Origin: an uncultured Phascolarctobacterium sp.
GTDB taxonomy: Bacteria; Bacillota; Negativicutes; Acidaminococcales; Acidaminococcaceae
Assembly (NCBI RefSeq): GCF_900770955.1
Contig: NZ_CAAGLX010000004.1
Location: 1-46,342 of the forward strand
DNA length: 46,342 bases
Direction of reading: 5' to 3'
A program made the position numbers and the translations under genes. The notes under the pieces were generated by a model, which ran no database searches, was not told the origin of the DNA, and saw only the letters and a list, made by a program, of their open reading frames with translations. How positions within the stretch are numbered: position 1 is the stretch's first letter; the number at the start of each line of letters is the position of its first letter. Of this stretch, positions 15,643 through 24,553 are shown piece by piece.

Positions 15643-16086
15643 ATGAGCAATGAATTAACCGGACGTAATGTAGGAAAAACCTGTTGTGTACACTATAAAG
15701 GTACATTTAATGACGGCAAGCAATTTGATTCATCCTATGACCGTGGCGAGCCGTTGGAATTTGTTTGCGGCGCAGGCCAGATGATTAAAGGCTTTGACGC
15801 AGCTGTTGCAGATTTGGAGGTCGGCGCTGAGGTTGACATCCATCTGCTGCCGGCAGAAGCATATGGTGAGGCTGACCCGAAGGCTATCTTCACCATGTCG
15901 ATTGCACAGCTGCCCGGTTCCGAAAATCTGACTGTTGGCCAGAGAGTTTATCTGCAGAACCAATTCGGTCAGCCGGTGCCTGTACTGGTAACCGAAAAGG
16001 ATGATACCAATATTACCTTTGATGCTAACCATGAAATGGCCGGCAAGGAATTGAATTTTCATATCGAGCTGGTAGAGGTAAAATAA
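15643..16086 (+). CDS. FKBP-type peptidyl-prolyl isomerase, SlyD-like
   Basis: This 147-residue protein catalyses cis-trans isomerisation of proline bonds and acts as a folding helper in the cytoplasm. The FKBP half-sites are VHYKGTFNDGKQFDSS (17-32) and GAGQMIKGFDAAVADLEVG. The inserted-flap chaperone domain (about 67-120) typical of SlyD follows (LPAEAYGEADPKAIF, QPVPVLVTEKDDTNITFD). The His-rich metal-binding tail of E. coli SlyD is absent; the protein ends IELVEVK. GAGGTGATTT lies 6 bases before the ATG, and a TATAAT at 15568-15573 is the likely -10. Confidence 0.92.
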   Translation: MSNELTGRNVGKTCCVHYKGTFNDGKQFDSSYDRGEPLEFVCGAGQMIKGFDAAVADLEVGAEVDIHLLPAEAYGEADPKAIFTMSIAQLPGSENLTVGQRVYLQNQFGQPVPVLVTEKDDTNITFDANHEMAGKELNFHIELVEVK

Positions 16087-16197
16087 GGCGCTGCTGCCAT
16101 GCGATAAGCTGTGATTTGCAATGACAATAGCTTTTATGGTACAGGTGTGGTACAATAGCATGCGTGTGATTTTTGCAACTGATATTTAGGAGTGTGT

Positions 16198-17634
16198 ATG
16201 GTGGATTATAGAATTGTGATGCCCAGCGGTATTATTTTTGATTTTAATAACATGCTGGGAGCAGGCAGATTGCAGCCGCAGGAGGTAGAGCAGGCACTCT
16301 TGCAGCAGGGAGCAGCAGCCGAAAAGGCTGTGTGCGAGCTGCGAAGTACCGGTTTTTCCAAGAATCATTTATCTAAGGATGGCACGCCTGAGCATGTTTA
16401 TTTTCCACGCATGCCGTATATTGCCGACGGTAATCCCAATACGGAGCAGTCGATTATTAAGCTGATGCGCTACAGCAAGCATCTGCGCAGCAAGGATGTA
16501 GTAATCTTTCTTGGTGTCGGCGGCTCTTATTTGGGCAATAAGGTTTTATTTGATGCCTTTGGCAGTTATCATTGGAATACCAGTGCAACACTGCGCCAAG
16601 GCCAGCCCTGCATTTATTTTTCCGGTAACAATCTTGACCCGGTAGACTGCAATTCACTGCTGTTTAAGATGCGCCGTCTGGCTATGAACAGTGCCGAGCA
16701 GGGTAAAAAGCTCAAAATTATGCTGGTGCCGATTTCCAAATCCGGTACAACACTGGAAACCATTTCGGCCTTTACGTATTTTTATGCTAATCTGTCGCAA
16801 AATGCAGATATCGACCTTGATTGTACGGTAGTTACTGATTTGAAGGCACCGCTTGAATCTGCGCCGCTTTTGCAGCTGGCGGAAAAGTTTAACTGGGAGC
16901 GCTTTGATATCAAGGAGGGCATTGGCGGACGCTTCAGCATTATGACGGACCCCGGCCTTGTTACAATGGCTGCCTTGGGCGGTGATATCGAGGAGTTTTT
17001 GCGCGGTGCGCGTGATATGGATATCTATTGCCAGCAGGCAGAGCATGCGGAGAACCCGGCGCTGCTCAATGCTTTACTGAAATTCATGGCATATGAGCGT
17101 GGACGCGATATTGAGGTGTTCATGCCGTACAGCATGCGTTTGAAATCACTGAGCGAATGGTACGTGCAGCTGTTGGCGGAATCCTTGGGTAAGCGCTGCA
17201 ACCGTGAGGGTGAAACTGTTTACTACGGCAGAACGCCGATTGTTGCTGTCGGTACGACGGATATGCATGCGCAGACGCAGCAGCATCAGGACGGACGTCT
17301 GAATAAGGTGGTGCAGTTCCTGGAGGTTGCGAACCCCGAGGAGGAGGCAATTTTGCATAATCCCTTTGCCGATGTACCGTTCTTTGACAAGTACGAGGGT
17401 ATGGATATGGCGAAGGCTCTTAAAGCGGCGCTGAATGCCAATGAAGCGGCGCTGACGGGTGATAACCGTTATAATGCGCGCTTTACACTGCCGAAGCTGA
17501 ATGAGTATTATCTTGGTCAGCTGATGTACTTTTTGATGCTGACGATTGCCTACGAGGGCGAGCTGGCGGATGTGGATGCGTTTGACCAACCCGGCGTAGA
17601 GGTTTACAAGAAATTGATGAAGGCTCAGCTCTGA
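16198..17634 (+). CDS. pgi: glucose-6-phosphate isomerase
   Basis: The 478-residue enzyme interconverts glucose 6-phosphate and fructose 6-phosphate in glycolysis. Recognisable parts are the sugar-phosphate isomerase loops IFLGVGGSYLGNKVLFDA and VPISKSGTTLET, GIGGRFSIMTDPGL with the catalytic region, the late VGTTDMHAQTQQHQDGRLNK and the final NARFTLPKLNEYYLGQ. Length suits the shorter bacterial type. ATG 16198 is preferred (TAGGAG 5 bases upstream); GTG 16192 overlaps that site. TGGTACAAT at 16148-16156 is a likely extended -10. The gene stands alone and ends at a strong terminator, behind which a group II intron has inserted. Confidence 0.93.
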   Translation: MVDYRIVMPSGIIFDFNNMLGAGRLQPQEVEQALLQQGAAAEKAVCELRSTGFSKNHLSKDGTPEHVYFPRMPYIADGNPNTEQSIIKLMRYSKHLRSKDVVIFLGVGGSYLGNKVLFDAFGSYHWNTSATLRQGQPCIYFSGNNLDPVDCNSLLFKMRRLAMNSAEQGKKLKIMLVPISKSGTTLETISAFTYFYANLSQNADIDLDCTVVTDLKAPLESAPLLQLAEKFNWERFDIKEGIGGRFSIMTDPGLVTMAALGGDIEEFLRGARDMDIYCQQAEHAENPALLNALLKFMAYERGRDIEVFMPYSMRLKSLSEWYVQLLAESLGKRCNREGETVYYGRTPIVAVGTTDMHAQTQQHQDGRLNKVVQFLEVANPEEEAILHNPFADVPFFDKYEGMDMAKALKAALNANEAALTGDNRYNARFTLPKLNEYYLGQLMYFLMLTIAYEGELADVDAFDQPGVEVYKKLMKAQL

Positions 17635-17652
17635 GTTAATAGAGCAAAAAAT

Positions 17653-17692
17653 AAGACGTTGTGTGCTTGGATAAGCACGCAGCGTCTTTTTT
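17653..17692 (+). terminator. terminator of pgi
   Basis: AAGACGTTGTGTGCTT (17653-17668) pairs with AAGCACGCAGCGTCTT (17673-17688), with two imperfect pairs, around a short loop and followed by Ts. The group II intron begins about 7 bases beyond the T-run. Confidence 0.92.
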
Positions 17693-17698
17693 GATGTG

Positions 17699-19176
17699 GT
17701 GCGCCAAGCATGGGCGATAACTAGGTGGTGAAAGTCCACTACGCGCTCGGTAGCAGGAAGCGTTAGCCAAAGGCAAGGGTGTCCATCGTGAGGTGGAATC
17801 TGGAGGAAGACGGATGTTATTGCGGGAAATCAATAACGGGCAAAGTTCTGAGCCGACGAACAGAAACCTTATATAATGCTGAATTAGAGCGGATAAGTCT
17901 GCCACACAAGATGAAGTCCAAGAACTGGAACCTTGGTGTACCGAACATGGCCGAGAACTTGTGTCTGACATATGGTTTGGAAGATAAAAACCAAACCCAA
18001 TAAGACGCAATGAAATCCCCAAAGCAGACGGAGAAGTGCGAAAGCTTGGCATACTAACTGTCATAGATAGAATGGTACAACAGGCAATAGCACAGGTACT
18101 GCAACTAATGTATGAAGAAACTTTTTACAAAGGAAGTTACGGCTACCGAGTAGGAAGAAGTGCGCAACAGGCAATGGAAAGCGTGAAAGAATATGCGGAA
18201 AGAGGCTACCGCTACGTAGTAGAAGTAGATTTATCCAAGTACTTCGACACGCTGAACCATGATTTACTGCTCAATATACTTCGCAGGAGAATAAAAGATA
18301 AGAGGCTGATAGACCTAATCAAGAAATTCCTCAAAAGCGGAGTCATGGACAACGGAGTAATAGTAAAGACAGAAGAAGGTTCGCCGCAAGGCGGGCCATT
18401 GTCGCCACTATTGTCCAATATTTACCTGAATGAGTTTGACCAGGAAATGTCAAGACGAGGAGTAAATATTGTAAGATATGCAGATGACATTATTGTCGAA
18501 GCAAAGAGCAAAAGAGCAGCGAAAAGACTGCTGGAATCCAGCAGAAAATATCTTGAAGGCAAGCTTAAGTTAAAGTTGAACATGGAAAAGAGCAAAGTAG
18601 TAAGCGTATACTCACAAAAGTTCAAGTTCTTAGGATTTACGCTAGGCAAGAACAGAACAGGTGTAATGATAAGAGTACATAAACAATCCTTGAAGAAAAC
18701 CAAAGCAAAATTAAAAGAGCTGACAGCTAGAAATCAAGGAAGAAATGTACGTGTAGTGATGAACAAGGTAAAAGTATATGTAAGCGGTTGGCTGAACTAT
18801 TACTGCATAGCAAGTATAAGACGCAAAATGCAGGAATGGGATGAATGGTTGCGAAGAAGATTCCGTCAATATATATGGAAACAATGGAAGAAACCTAAAA
18901 CAAGGGTTACAAACCTAAAGAAGTTAGGGGTACCAGAGAAGTACGCATGTATGTGGGGAAATACAAGACTAGGTCATTGGCGAATAGCAGGAAGCGCAAT
19001 ACTTAATAGGTCAATAACAAAAGAAAAGCTCGTAAAAGCAGGCTATTATGAACTAGCGAGCAATTACGAGCTTAAAAGACTCAAGCATTATGGTATTTGA
19101 ACCGCCGTGTACCGAACGGTACGCACGGTGGTGTGAGAGGTCGGTAGGTAAATAAATTGCCTACCTCCTACTCGAT
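17699..19176 (+). mobile_element. group II intron, internally deleted
   Basis: The 5' end is the canonical GTGCG (17699-17703), followed by a domain I-like region with several short stems (17700-17860). At the 3' end, domain V is recognisable at about 19100-19133 (ACCGCCGTG pairing with CACGGTGGT). Domain VI is at about 19140-19176 (GGTAGG pairing with CCTACC), ending CTACTCGATT. A maturase gene fills the middle. It sits directly behind a terminator hairpin, the usual target of class C introns. Only about 190 bases separate the 5' end from maturase coding sequence, far less than the several hundred needed for domains I-III. That stretch therefore seems deleted and the element is probably immobile. 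Confidence 0.8.
17882..19100 (+). pseudogene. group II intron reverse transcriptase/maturase, damaged N-terminus
   Basis: The reverse-transcriptase palm is intact, with TPQGG-type EGSPQGGPLSPLLSN and the catalytic RYADD. The maturase X domain (GWLNYYCIASIRRKMQEWDE) follows, and there is no HNH endonuclease. Reading the same frame backwards gives KPNPIRRNEIPK from 17988, then an in-frame TAA at 17985-17987 where family members have Tyr. Upstream is QELEPWCTEHGRELVSDIWF, back to about 17882. The first 50 or so family residues (the finger region before this) are missing. The downstream open frame can only begin internally at GTG 18036, which is not a true start. Confidence 0.78.
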
Positions 19177-19223
19177 TGTTACTTCGGACTATAACTATAG
19201 CTTACGTTGATACTTGTAAATTT

Positions 19224-22052
19224 TTATCGCAAACCATTGTTATTAGTAATATTTTCTAGTTCTGCTTTATAGTCTTTATTTACAACTGCCAGACAACTCA
19301 AAGCTCTTGTGAAAGTAATGTATTTTTCATTGTCATTCATACTATCTGTTAATGCTAAAACACATTCAAATTCTAATCCTTTGACAGTTTCAACGTTAGC
19401 TATAGAAACAGAATTATTATTACCAGCATACCAATTTATATTAAAGGTTTTAAGGGTATTTTGGATTTCATTTGGCATATTAAGAGAATTAAAGATTGTT
19501 ATAATTACACATCTATGCTTAGGGTGATTTTTTTGATATTGTTTTATCCAATCTATACCCTCCTGTAAGGTGTAATACTCTTTTACCTTTGGACCAGATA
19601 TGCCTATAGGTTTTAAATCTGAGTATAGTGTTTTGTTACAGTAAGAAGTTATTTGTTCCGTATTTCTGTAATTTTCATTTAATAAATAAAAATTTCCGTT
19701 GAATGCTTCAATAATCTCTTCCCAGTCTTCTATGCTTCTATAAGAATAGATTGCTTGATTTACATCACCATAAAGATTAAAGGTACATTTTTCGCCAAGG
19801 ACTCCTTTTAAAAGATTGTATTCTGCATATGACATATCTTGAGCTTCATCAATATTTATAAAGTTATGATTCAATGTTGTTTTACCATAGTAAAGATAAC
19901 ATAATAGTAAAAGTGTGTAAAGCTTATGATGATAATATTTTTTACTATATTGTTCGTTGTGTGTTATATATATATTATGTATGATAGGAAGGTAAAAAGA
20001 ATTGTAAACTTGATTAATAGAAAGATTATCAATTAGATTCTCACATTCCGCTAATGTTAGAAGATCTTTACCAGAAATATTTTTTTCCTTTAATACTAGT
20101 AATTCATTTTCGCTTTTAGTAAGAATTGAAGATTCTTTATCTATAAGATTCTTAAGATGATTTACTCTTGTATAAAGTTCATTGTACTCTTTTAGATACT
20201 CTGGAGCAGACAAAGAGTAGTCGATAGGAAGTGAAGCAAGACCTGTGTATACAGGTTGATTTAGTAAATTTTGGTAAGCTTGTAATTGCGTCTGAACGTT
20301 AGATAGATTATTTATAGCAACATTAATTTGTGATAGCTTTTGATTAGTATTGCTGATTTTAAATTCAAGTGATTGTTTTTGCTGGCTTAACTCCTCTGTT
20401 TCTTTTTTTATTAGTGAAAAAGAAGTTTCAACATAATCTCTACATTTTTTTTCGCAAGCATTTTTCGCAAGGTTTAATTCGGTTGATAATTTGTTTCTTC
20501 GAGCAAAAGCATAAGATGGTACTTTTGCAACGCTCTCTTTTAATTTTCTAATAGTTATAAAATCATTAGCAAATATATCTAACAACATATTACAAGTTTC
20601 ATTATCATGAGTTGTTATAAAATCATAGCTGTATGATGGGATATTTGGCAAAGATTCACGTTGCAGTTCATGTTCAAGTTCAGATATTTTAATTGAAATT
20701 GAATTTTTATTTTCGTTAGCAGTATATAACTCTTGCTCGAGTTGAAGTTGCTGTGTTTGGAAGAATTCTAAATTCTTGTTGGTTGATAATATGTCTTCTA
20801 ACAGTTTATTTTCTGTAATTGGTGTTTGTGTAGAAAATTCAGCATCTAAAAGAGTTATATTTTTAGTATATGAATCTATTGATTTTTTAGTATCACTAAT
20901 CAATACTTCTAGTTCAGACATGCGTTTTAAATTAATTTTAATATTTGAAATAGCGGTTTTGTTAATGTTTTTCAGACTTTGGGCATAATAATTTTCAAAT
21001 TTATTAATAGATGGAAAGTTAAGGTTGAGTTTAGCATATAAAGCTTTCACGTTTAAGCTATTAATCTTTTCGAGTACTTCCTTCCAATAGTTATTATATG
21101 AATCGATAAAAGCAGTTTGGAAGTTTGTTGAATAGATTTCGGTTAGTAAACTTTTTTCTAGAAGATTTTCGTTTTCGATAGGTGTATTTAATATCAATTT
21201 ACTGGGATAGTTCTTGAGTAATACAGTATAGTAATCATCAATAGTTAAACGTTCAACTTTGTCTATATTTAATTCGTTACTGAGTTGGTCTATTTGAGTA
21301 TTGAAATATTTGCTGGGAGTGATAATTTTAATATTTTCAGTTTTTAATTTATTATCTTTGTTATTAAAGAGCAGTATTGATAGACGATGTAATAAAATCA
21401 TGGTTTTACCTGAACCGGCACAACCTTGAAGAATAAAACTTTTATTAAGTGGACTACTCATTATATTATATTGATTTTCTTGGATACTTTTAATGATATT
21501 AGTAAGTTTGTTGTTTTTGCGTTTCTCATTCAGTATTTGTAATAAAAATGGATCGCCGTTCATCGAAATGACATTATTACCGAATGTTGTATTGTAACTT
21601 ATCAAGATACTATCTTTAATATTAATTTCGCGGCGTAAAAGCAATCGGCATACTTTGTTTTTATTTTCTATTTTTATAGTTTGTGTTTTCTTATGTCGTA
21701 GATAAAATAAGCTTGCGATAGGTGCTTTCCATGAAGCGATAAAAAAATTTTGACCGGCATCAATATGATGTTCACCGATGTAAATATTTTTTTGAAAGTT
21801 TTCTTCGGGGATTTGATATTCAATTCTTGCTATATAAGGATTTTTTTTCCATTCATTTAATTCATCTATATGTTTGTTTAAATCATTACGACGTCCGATT
21901 AATCTATGTCTTTCTTGGTAATCGACAGAAGATAATTTAGAAATATCTGTAGTAATTTCTTTAGCGGTTTTAGATAGCGAACGACATTTTTTATCTATAC
22001 TATCAATAGTGTTTTTTTAGTTTAGTTTTTCTTCCTCAAATATTCTATCCAT
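19224..22052 (-). pseudogene. HelD-like superfamily 1 helicase, interrupted by one stop codon
   Basis: From ATG 22052 (AAGGAAG upstream) the frame reads MDRIFEEEKLN, hits TAA at 22019-22017 and then stays open in the same frame to 19224, 942 codons in all. The N-terminal part (IGRRNDLNKHIDEL, ASWKAPIASLFYLR) is the HelD-type leader. Walker A is GCAGSGKT (21425-21402), a long coiled-coil-rich insertion follows (about 20950-20100), then Walker B NIDEAQDMSY, GDVNQAIYSYRS, ENYRNTEQI and VETVKGLEFE. HelD removes stalled RNA polymerase; related single helicases also occur in defence loci. No Met, GTG or TTG codon occurs between the stop and TTG 21644, so the product would lose its leader. It is strongly AT-rich. 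Confidence 0.8.
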
Positions 22053-22152
22053 ATATAAATATCTTCCTTTCAAAAAAGCAACAATATTATCAAATTAAAT
22101 ATGACATTAAAAACTTATTTTATATTACGATTTTACAGATTACTGTAAAAAT

Positions 22153-22196
22153 ATAAGGATATTAATTTTGCTTAAATAATCAATATCCTTATATTA
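22153..22196. terminator. terminator between helicase and acyltransferase genes
   Basis: ATAAGGATATT (about 22153-22163) pairs with AATATCCTTAT further right, across an AT-rich loop. On the minus strand it is followed by a short T-run, fitting the end of the acyltransferase gene. The rest of 22053-22204 is AT-rich and holds nothing else I can identify. Confidence 0.65.
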
Positions 22197-22204
22197 TTTT
22201 ATTT

Positions 22205-23344
22205 TTATCGCTTGCCCGTAAACAGCAGCTTCAGCGTACTGCATTTAGCAAATATCTTAGTCAGCAGAATGCTGAGTGCCAGCGAGCCGAGTACCAGCAG
22301 CACGTAGGACAGCGTTACCTTTTTGACGGTCATAATAATGCCGAAATGGTTGTAGGCACTGCTGAGCCAGTCCAAAAGCAGCGGATGCACAAAGTAGATG
22401 AGCATGGAGTAGGCGGAGAGGATGCTGATGGCTTTGTAGAAAGTTTTGGCGAGGGTACTATAAGACTGCGCCTTGCGCTCCAGCCAATCGAGTGCCAGAC
22501 AGAAGAAGAGCAGTGAGCCTACGGTGTAGCAGAGTCCCTGCGGGCTGAGCTGGTGATAGGTGTTGGCCAGATCAATCAGCGTATAGCCTTTAACCATAAC
22601 TGCTTCGTAGCAGCTTTGCACGTCCCAGGCAACGCTTGCCGCAAAAATTACGCATACCATTGCGCTGTACTTGCGCAGGAGAGCGATGAATTTTTCCCAG
22701 TAGCAGGCTGCCAAGGTACCGCTCATAAAAATAAGCAAATAATGCAAGGGAAGATAGTTGAGGCGATAATCAAAGAAATTTTTAGCTATGACGCTCCAAC
22801 CTGCCGTATCCAAGCCGGGGTGCGTTGTCCACCAGTTAAAAGCAAGCTGAAATATGAATAAAAGCACTAGCATAAACGGTATGCTTTGATGTATAATTAT
22901 ACGCAGAAGCTGTCGCCAGAGCGGATAGCTTGCATAAAACCACAGCAGGATTACCATAAAATACAAATGGTAGCAGCCAAGGCCGAAGAATAAAACATAG
23001 GCCACATGCAGCGGATTCCAGCTGATGAAGCCCGGTGGCAGAATCAGCCAGAAGTAGAGCATGTAAAAAAGCGACCAGCTGAGGTAGGGCAGGCCTGCTC
23101 CGCGCAGACGCTTCTTCATAAAGTTGATATAGTTCAGCCGGCTGCCGCTTAATAGGCCTTTATCCGTACAGGCAAGGCCGTAGCCGGAGATAAAGAAAAA
23201 GGAGGGGACACTGTAACGGCTTAAAATCTCCAGTAATAAGTAAAGAGTAAAGTTGTCAGGGGCAAGTGCCAGGCTACCGATATGAATACCGATGACGCCC
23301 AGCATGCAGATGCCACGCAGATTATCTATAATGGTGTTTCGCAT
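22205..23344 (-). CDS. acyltransferase-3 family membrane protein
   Basis: This 379-residue integral membrane protein has about ten hydrophobic helices. The family start NLRGICMLGVIGIHIGS, with the conserved His in GIHIG, and SVPSFFFISGYGLA are diagnostic of OafA/NodX-type enzymes that move acetyl or other acyl groups onto surface polysaccharides or lipids. The acceptor cannot be predicted. GAGGTAATT precedes ATG 23344. The gene stands alone, divergent from the pyr operon, with G+C like the core genes rather than the AT-rich helicase beside it. Confidence 0.85.
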   Translation of the reverse strand: MRNTIIDNLRGICMLGVIGIHIGSLALAPDNFTLYLLLEILSRYSVPSFFFISGYGLACTDKGLLSGSRLNYINFMKKRLRGAGLPYLSWSLFYMLYFWLILPPGFISWNPLHVAYVLFFGLGCYHLYFMVILLWFYASYPLWRQLLRIIIHQSIPFMLVLLFIFQLAFNWWTTHPGLDTAGWSVIAKNFFDYRLNYLPLHYLLIFMSGTLAACYWEKFIALLRKYSAMVCVIFAASVAWDVQSCYEAVMVKGYTLIDLANTYHQLSPQGLCYTVGSLLFFCLALDWLERKAQSYSTLAKTFYKAISILSAYSMLIYFVHPLLLDWLSSAYNHFGIIMTVKKVTLSYVLLVLGSLALSILLTKIFAKCSTLKLLFTGKR

Positions 23345-23421
23345 AATTACCTCGCAATTTTTTAATCTTCTTTATTATACTATACCTGAAAAATTCCTGC
23401 CAAGATTTTACCTCGAAATAT

Positions 23422-23450
23422 TTGACGTATTCTTCATTAAGGTGTAAAAT
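23422..23450 (+). promoter_or_regulatory. pyr operon promoter
   Basis: TTGACG (23422-23427), exactly 17 bases, then TAAAAT (23445-23450). Transcription would begin near 23457, just upstream of the PyrR-type leader. No other comparable promoter is seen inside the operon. Confidence 0.82.
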
Positions 23451-23465
23451 ATATACAATCAATTT

Positions 23466-23560
23466 GCACCTTTAAATTGGTCCTGTGAGACTGCAAGGTA
23501 TAAGTTATTATGAAACCTAAGGCCTTTTTGCACCATCATGGGACGAGAAGGCCTTTTATT
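23466..23560 (+). promoter_or_regulatory. PyrR-type RNA attenuator
   Basis: ACCTT (23468-23472) pairs with AAGGT (23495-23499) around TTGGTCCTGTGAGACTGC, which contains the PyrR-binding loop pattern GTCCnGnGAGACT. Downstream, AAGGCC (23519-23524) pairs with GGCCTT (23550-23555) before a T-run, making a terminator. By analogy with Bacillus, PyrR bound to UMP would favour this terminator and lower operon expression. No pyrR gene is in the window. Confidence 0.82.
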
Positions 23561-23596
23561 ATGCAATTTTATTATAAAAAACAGGAGGTAAAGCTA

Positions 23597-24553
23597 ATGG
23601 CTAAATCAAATGTATCTCTGGGTGGCAGAGATATACTGGATCTGGAAAGCCTCAGCGTTGAGGAAATCGAGCTGGTTTTGAAAACAGCTGAGGAAATGAA
23701 GAAGATTATGAAGAGGGATATCAAAAAGGTGCCCTCACTGCGCGGTAAATCTATCATCAATCTGTTCTATGAGCCCAGTACCCGTACCCGTACATCCTTC
23801 GAGCTGGCAGGCAAATATCTGGGTGCCGATGTAGTTAACATCACTACATCCTCCTCCAGCGTTGTCAAAGGCGAATGCCTGCGCGACACCATCCTGACTG
23901 TACAATCCATGGCTTGTGATGCGATTGTTATGCGTCACCCCATTGAAGGCGCTGCAGCTTATGCTGCAAAGGTTGCAGACCCTGTAATCATTAACGCCGG
24001 CGATGGCGCACACGCACATCCTTCTCAAGGCTTCCTGGATATGTTTACTATCCGTGAGCAGGGCAAAAACCTGAAGGGACTGAAGATGGCAATTGTCGGC
24101 GATATTCTCTACAGCCGTGTTGCCCGCACTAATATTGCTGCCTGGACCAAAATGGGCGCTGATGTACACGTTGCAGGTCCTATGACTCTGCTGCCGCATG
24201 ACATCGCTTCTCTGGGCGTTACCGTACACAAACGCGTTGAGGAAGCAATCGAAGGCGCTGACGTAATCGATATTCTGCGTATTCAGCTGGAGCGTCAGCA
24301 AAAGGGCCTGTTCCCGTCTCCGCGTGAATATGCACGTATCTTCGGCATTAACGAAAACCGCCTGAAGCTGGCTAAGCCTGACGTAACCGTGCTGCATCCC
24401 GGCCCGATGAACCGTGGCCTGGAAATCTCCTGGGAGGTTGGTTACTGCGATAACGCCGCAATCCGTACTGAGGTACAAAACGGCGTAGCTGTACGTATGG
24501 CACTCTTATTCTTGACTTTGACAGGAGGTAAACACATTGAAAACATTGATTAA
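23597..24553 (+). CDS. pyrB: aspartate carbamoyltransferase catalytic chain
   Basis: This 318-residue enzyme joins carbamoyl phosphate and aspartate, the first committed step of pyrimidine synthesis. The carbamoyl-phosphate loop FYEPSTRTRTSFE (57-69) is complete; VMRHPIEGA, NAGDGAHAHPSQ and VLHPGPMNRG mark the later substrate loops. No regulatory pyrI gene follows, as usual in Firmicutes. ATG 23597 has CAGGAGGTAAAG just before it. An in-frame ATG at 23510 lies inside the attenuator and lacks a good site. Its end overlaps pyrC by 17 bases. Confidence 0.95.
   Translation: MAKSNVSLGGRDILDLESLSVEEIELVLKTAEEMKKIMKRDIKKVPSLRGKSIINLFYEPSTRTRTSFELAGKYLGADVVNITTSSSSVVKGECLRDTILTVQSMACDAIVMRHPIEGAAAYAAKVADPVIINAGDGAHAHPSQGFLDMFTIREQGKNLKGLKMAIVGDILYSRVARTNIAAWTKMGADVHVAGPMTLLPHDIASLGVTVHKRVEEAIEGADVIDILRIQLERQQKGLFPSPREYARIFGINENRLKLAKPDVTVLHPGPMNRGLEISWEVGYCDNAAIRTEVQNGVAVRMALLFLTLTGGKHIENID

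Noticed and set aside
17779..18003. 74-codon open frame in the 5' part of the intron
   Set aside because: It overlaps structured domain I RNA and the displaced maturase frame; the peptide is not recognisable as protein.
23510..23596. In-frame ATG 29 codons upstream of pyrB
   Set aside because: It lies within the attenuator terminator, has no good ribosome binding site, and pyrB proper begins behind an ideal one at 23597.
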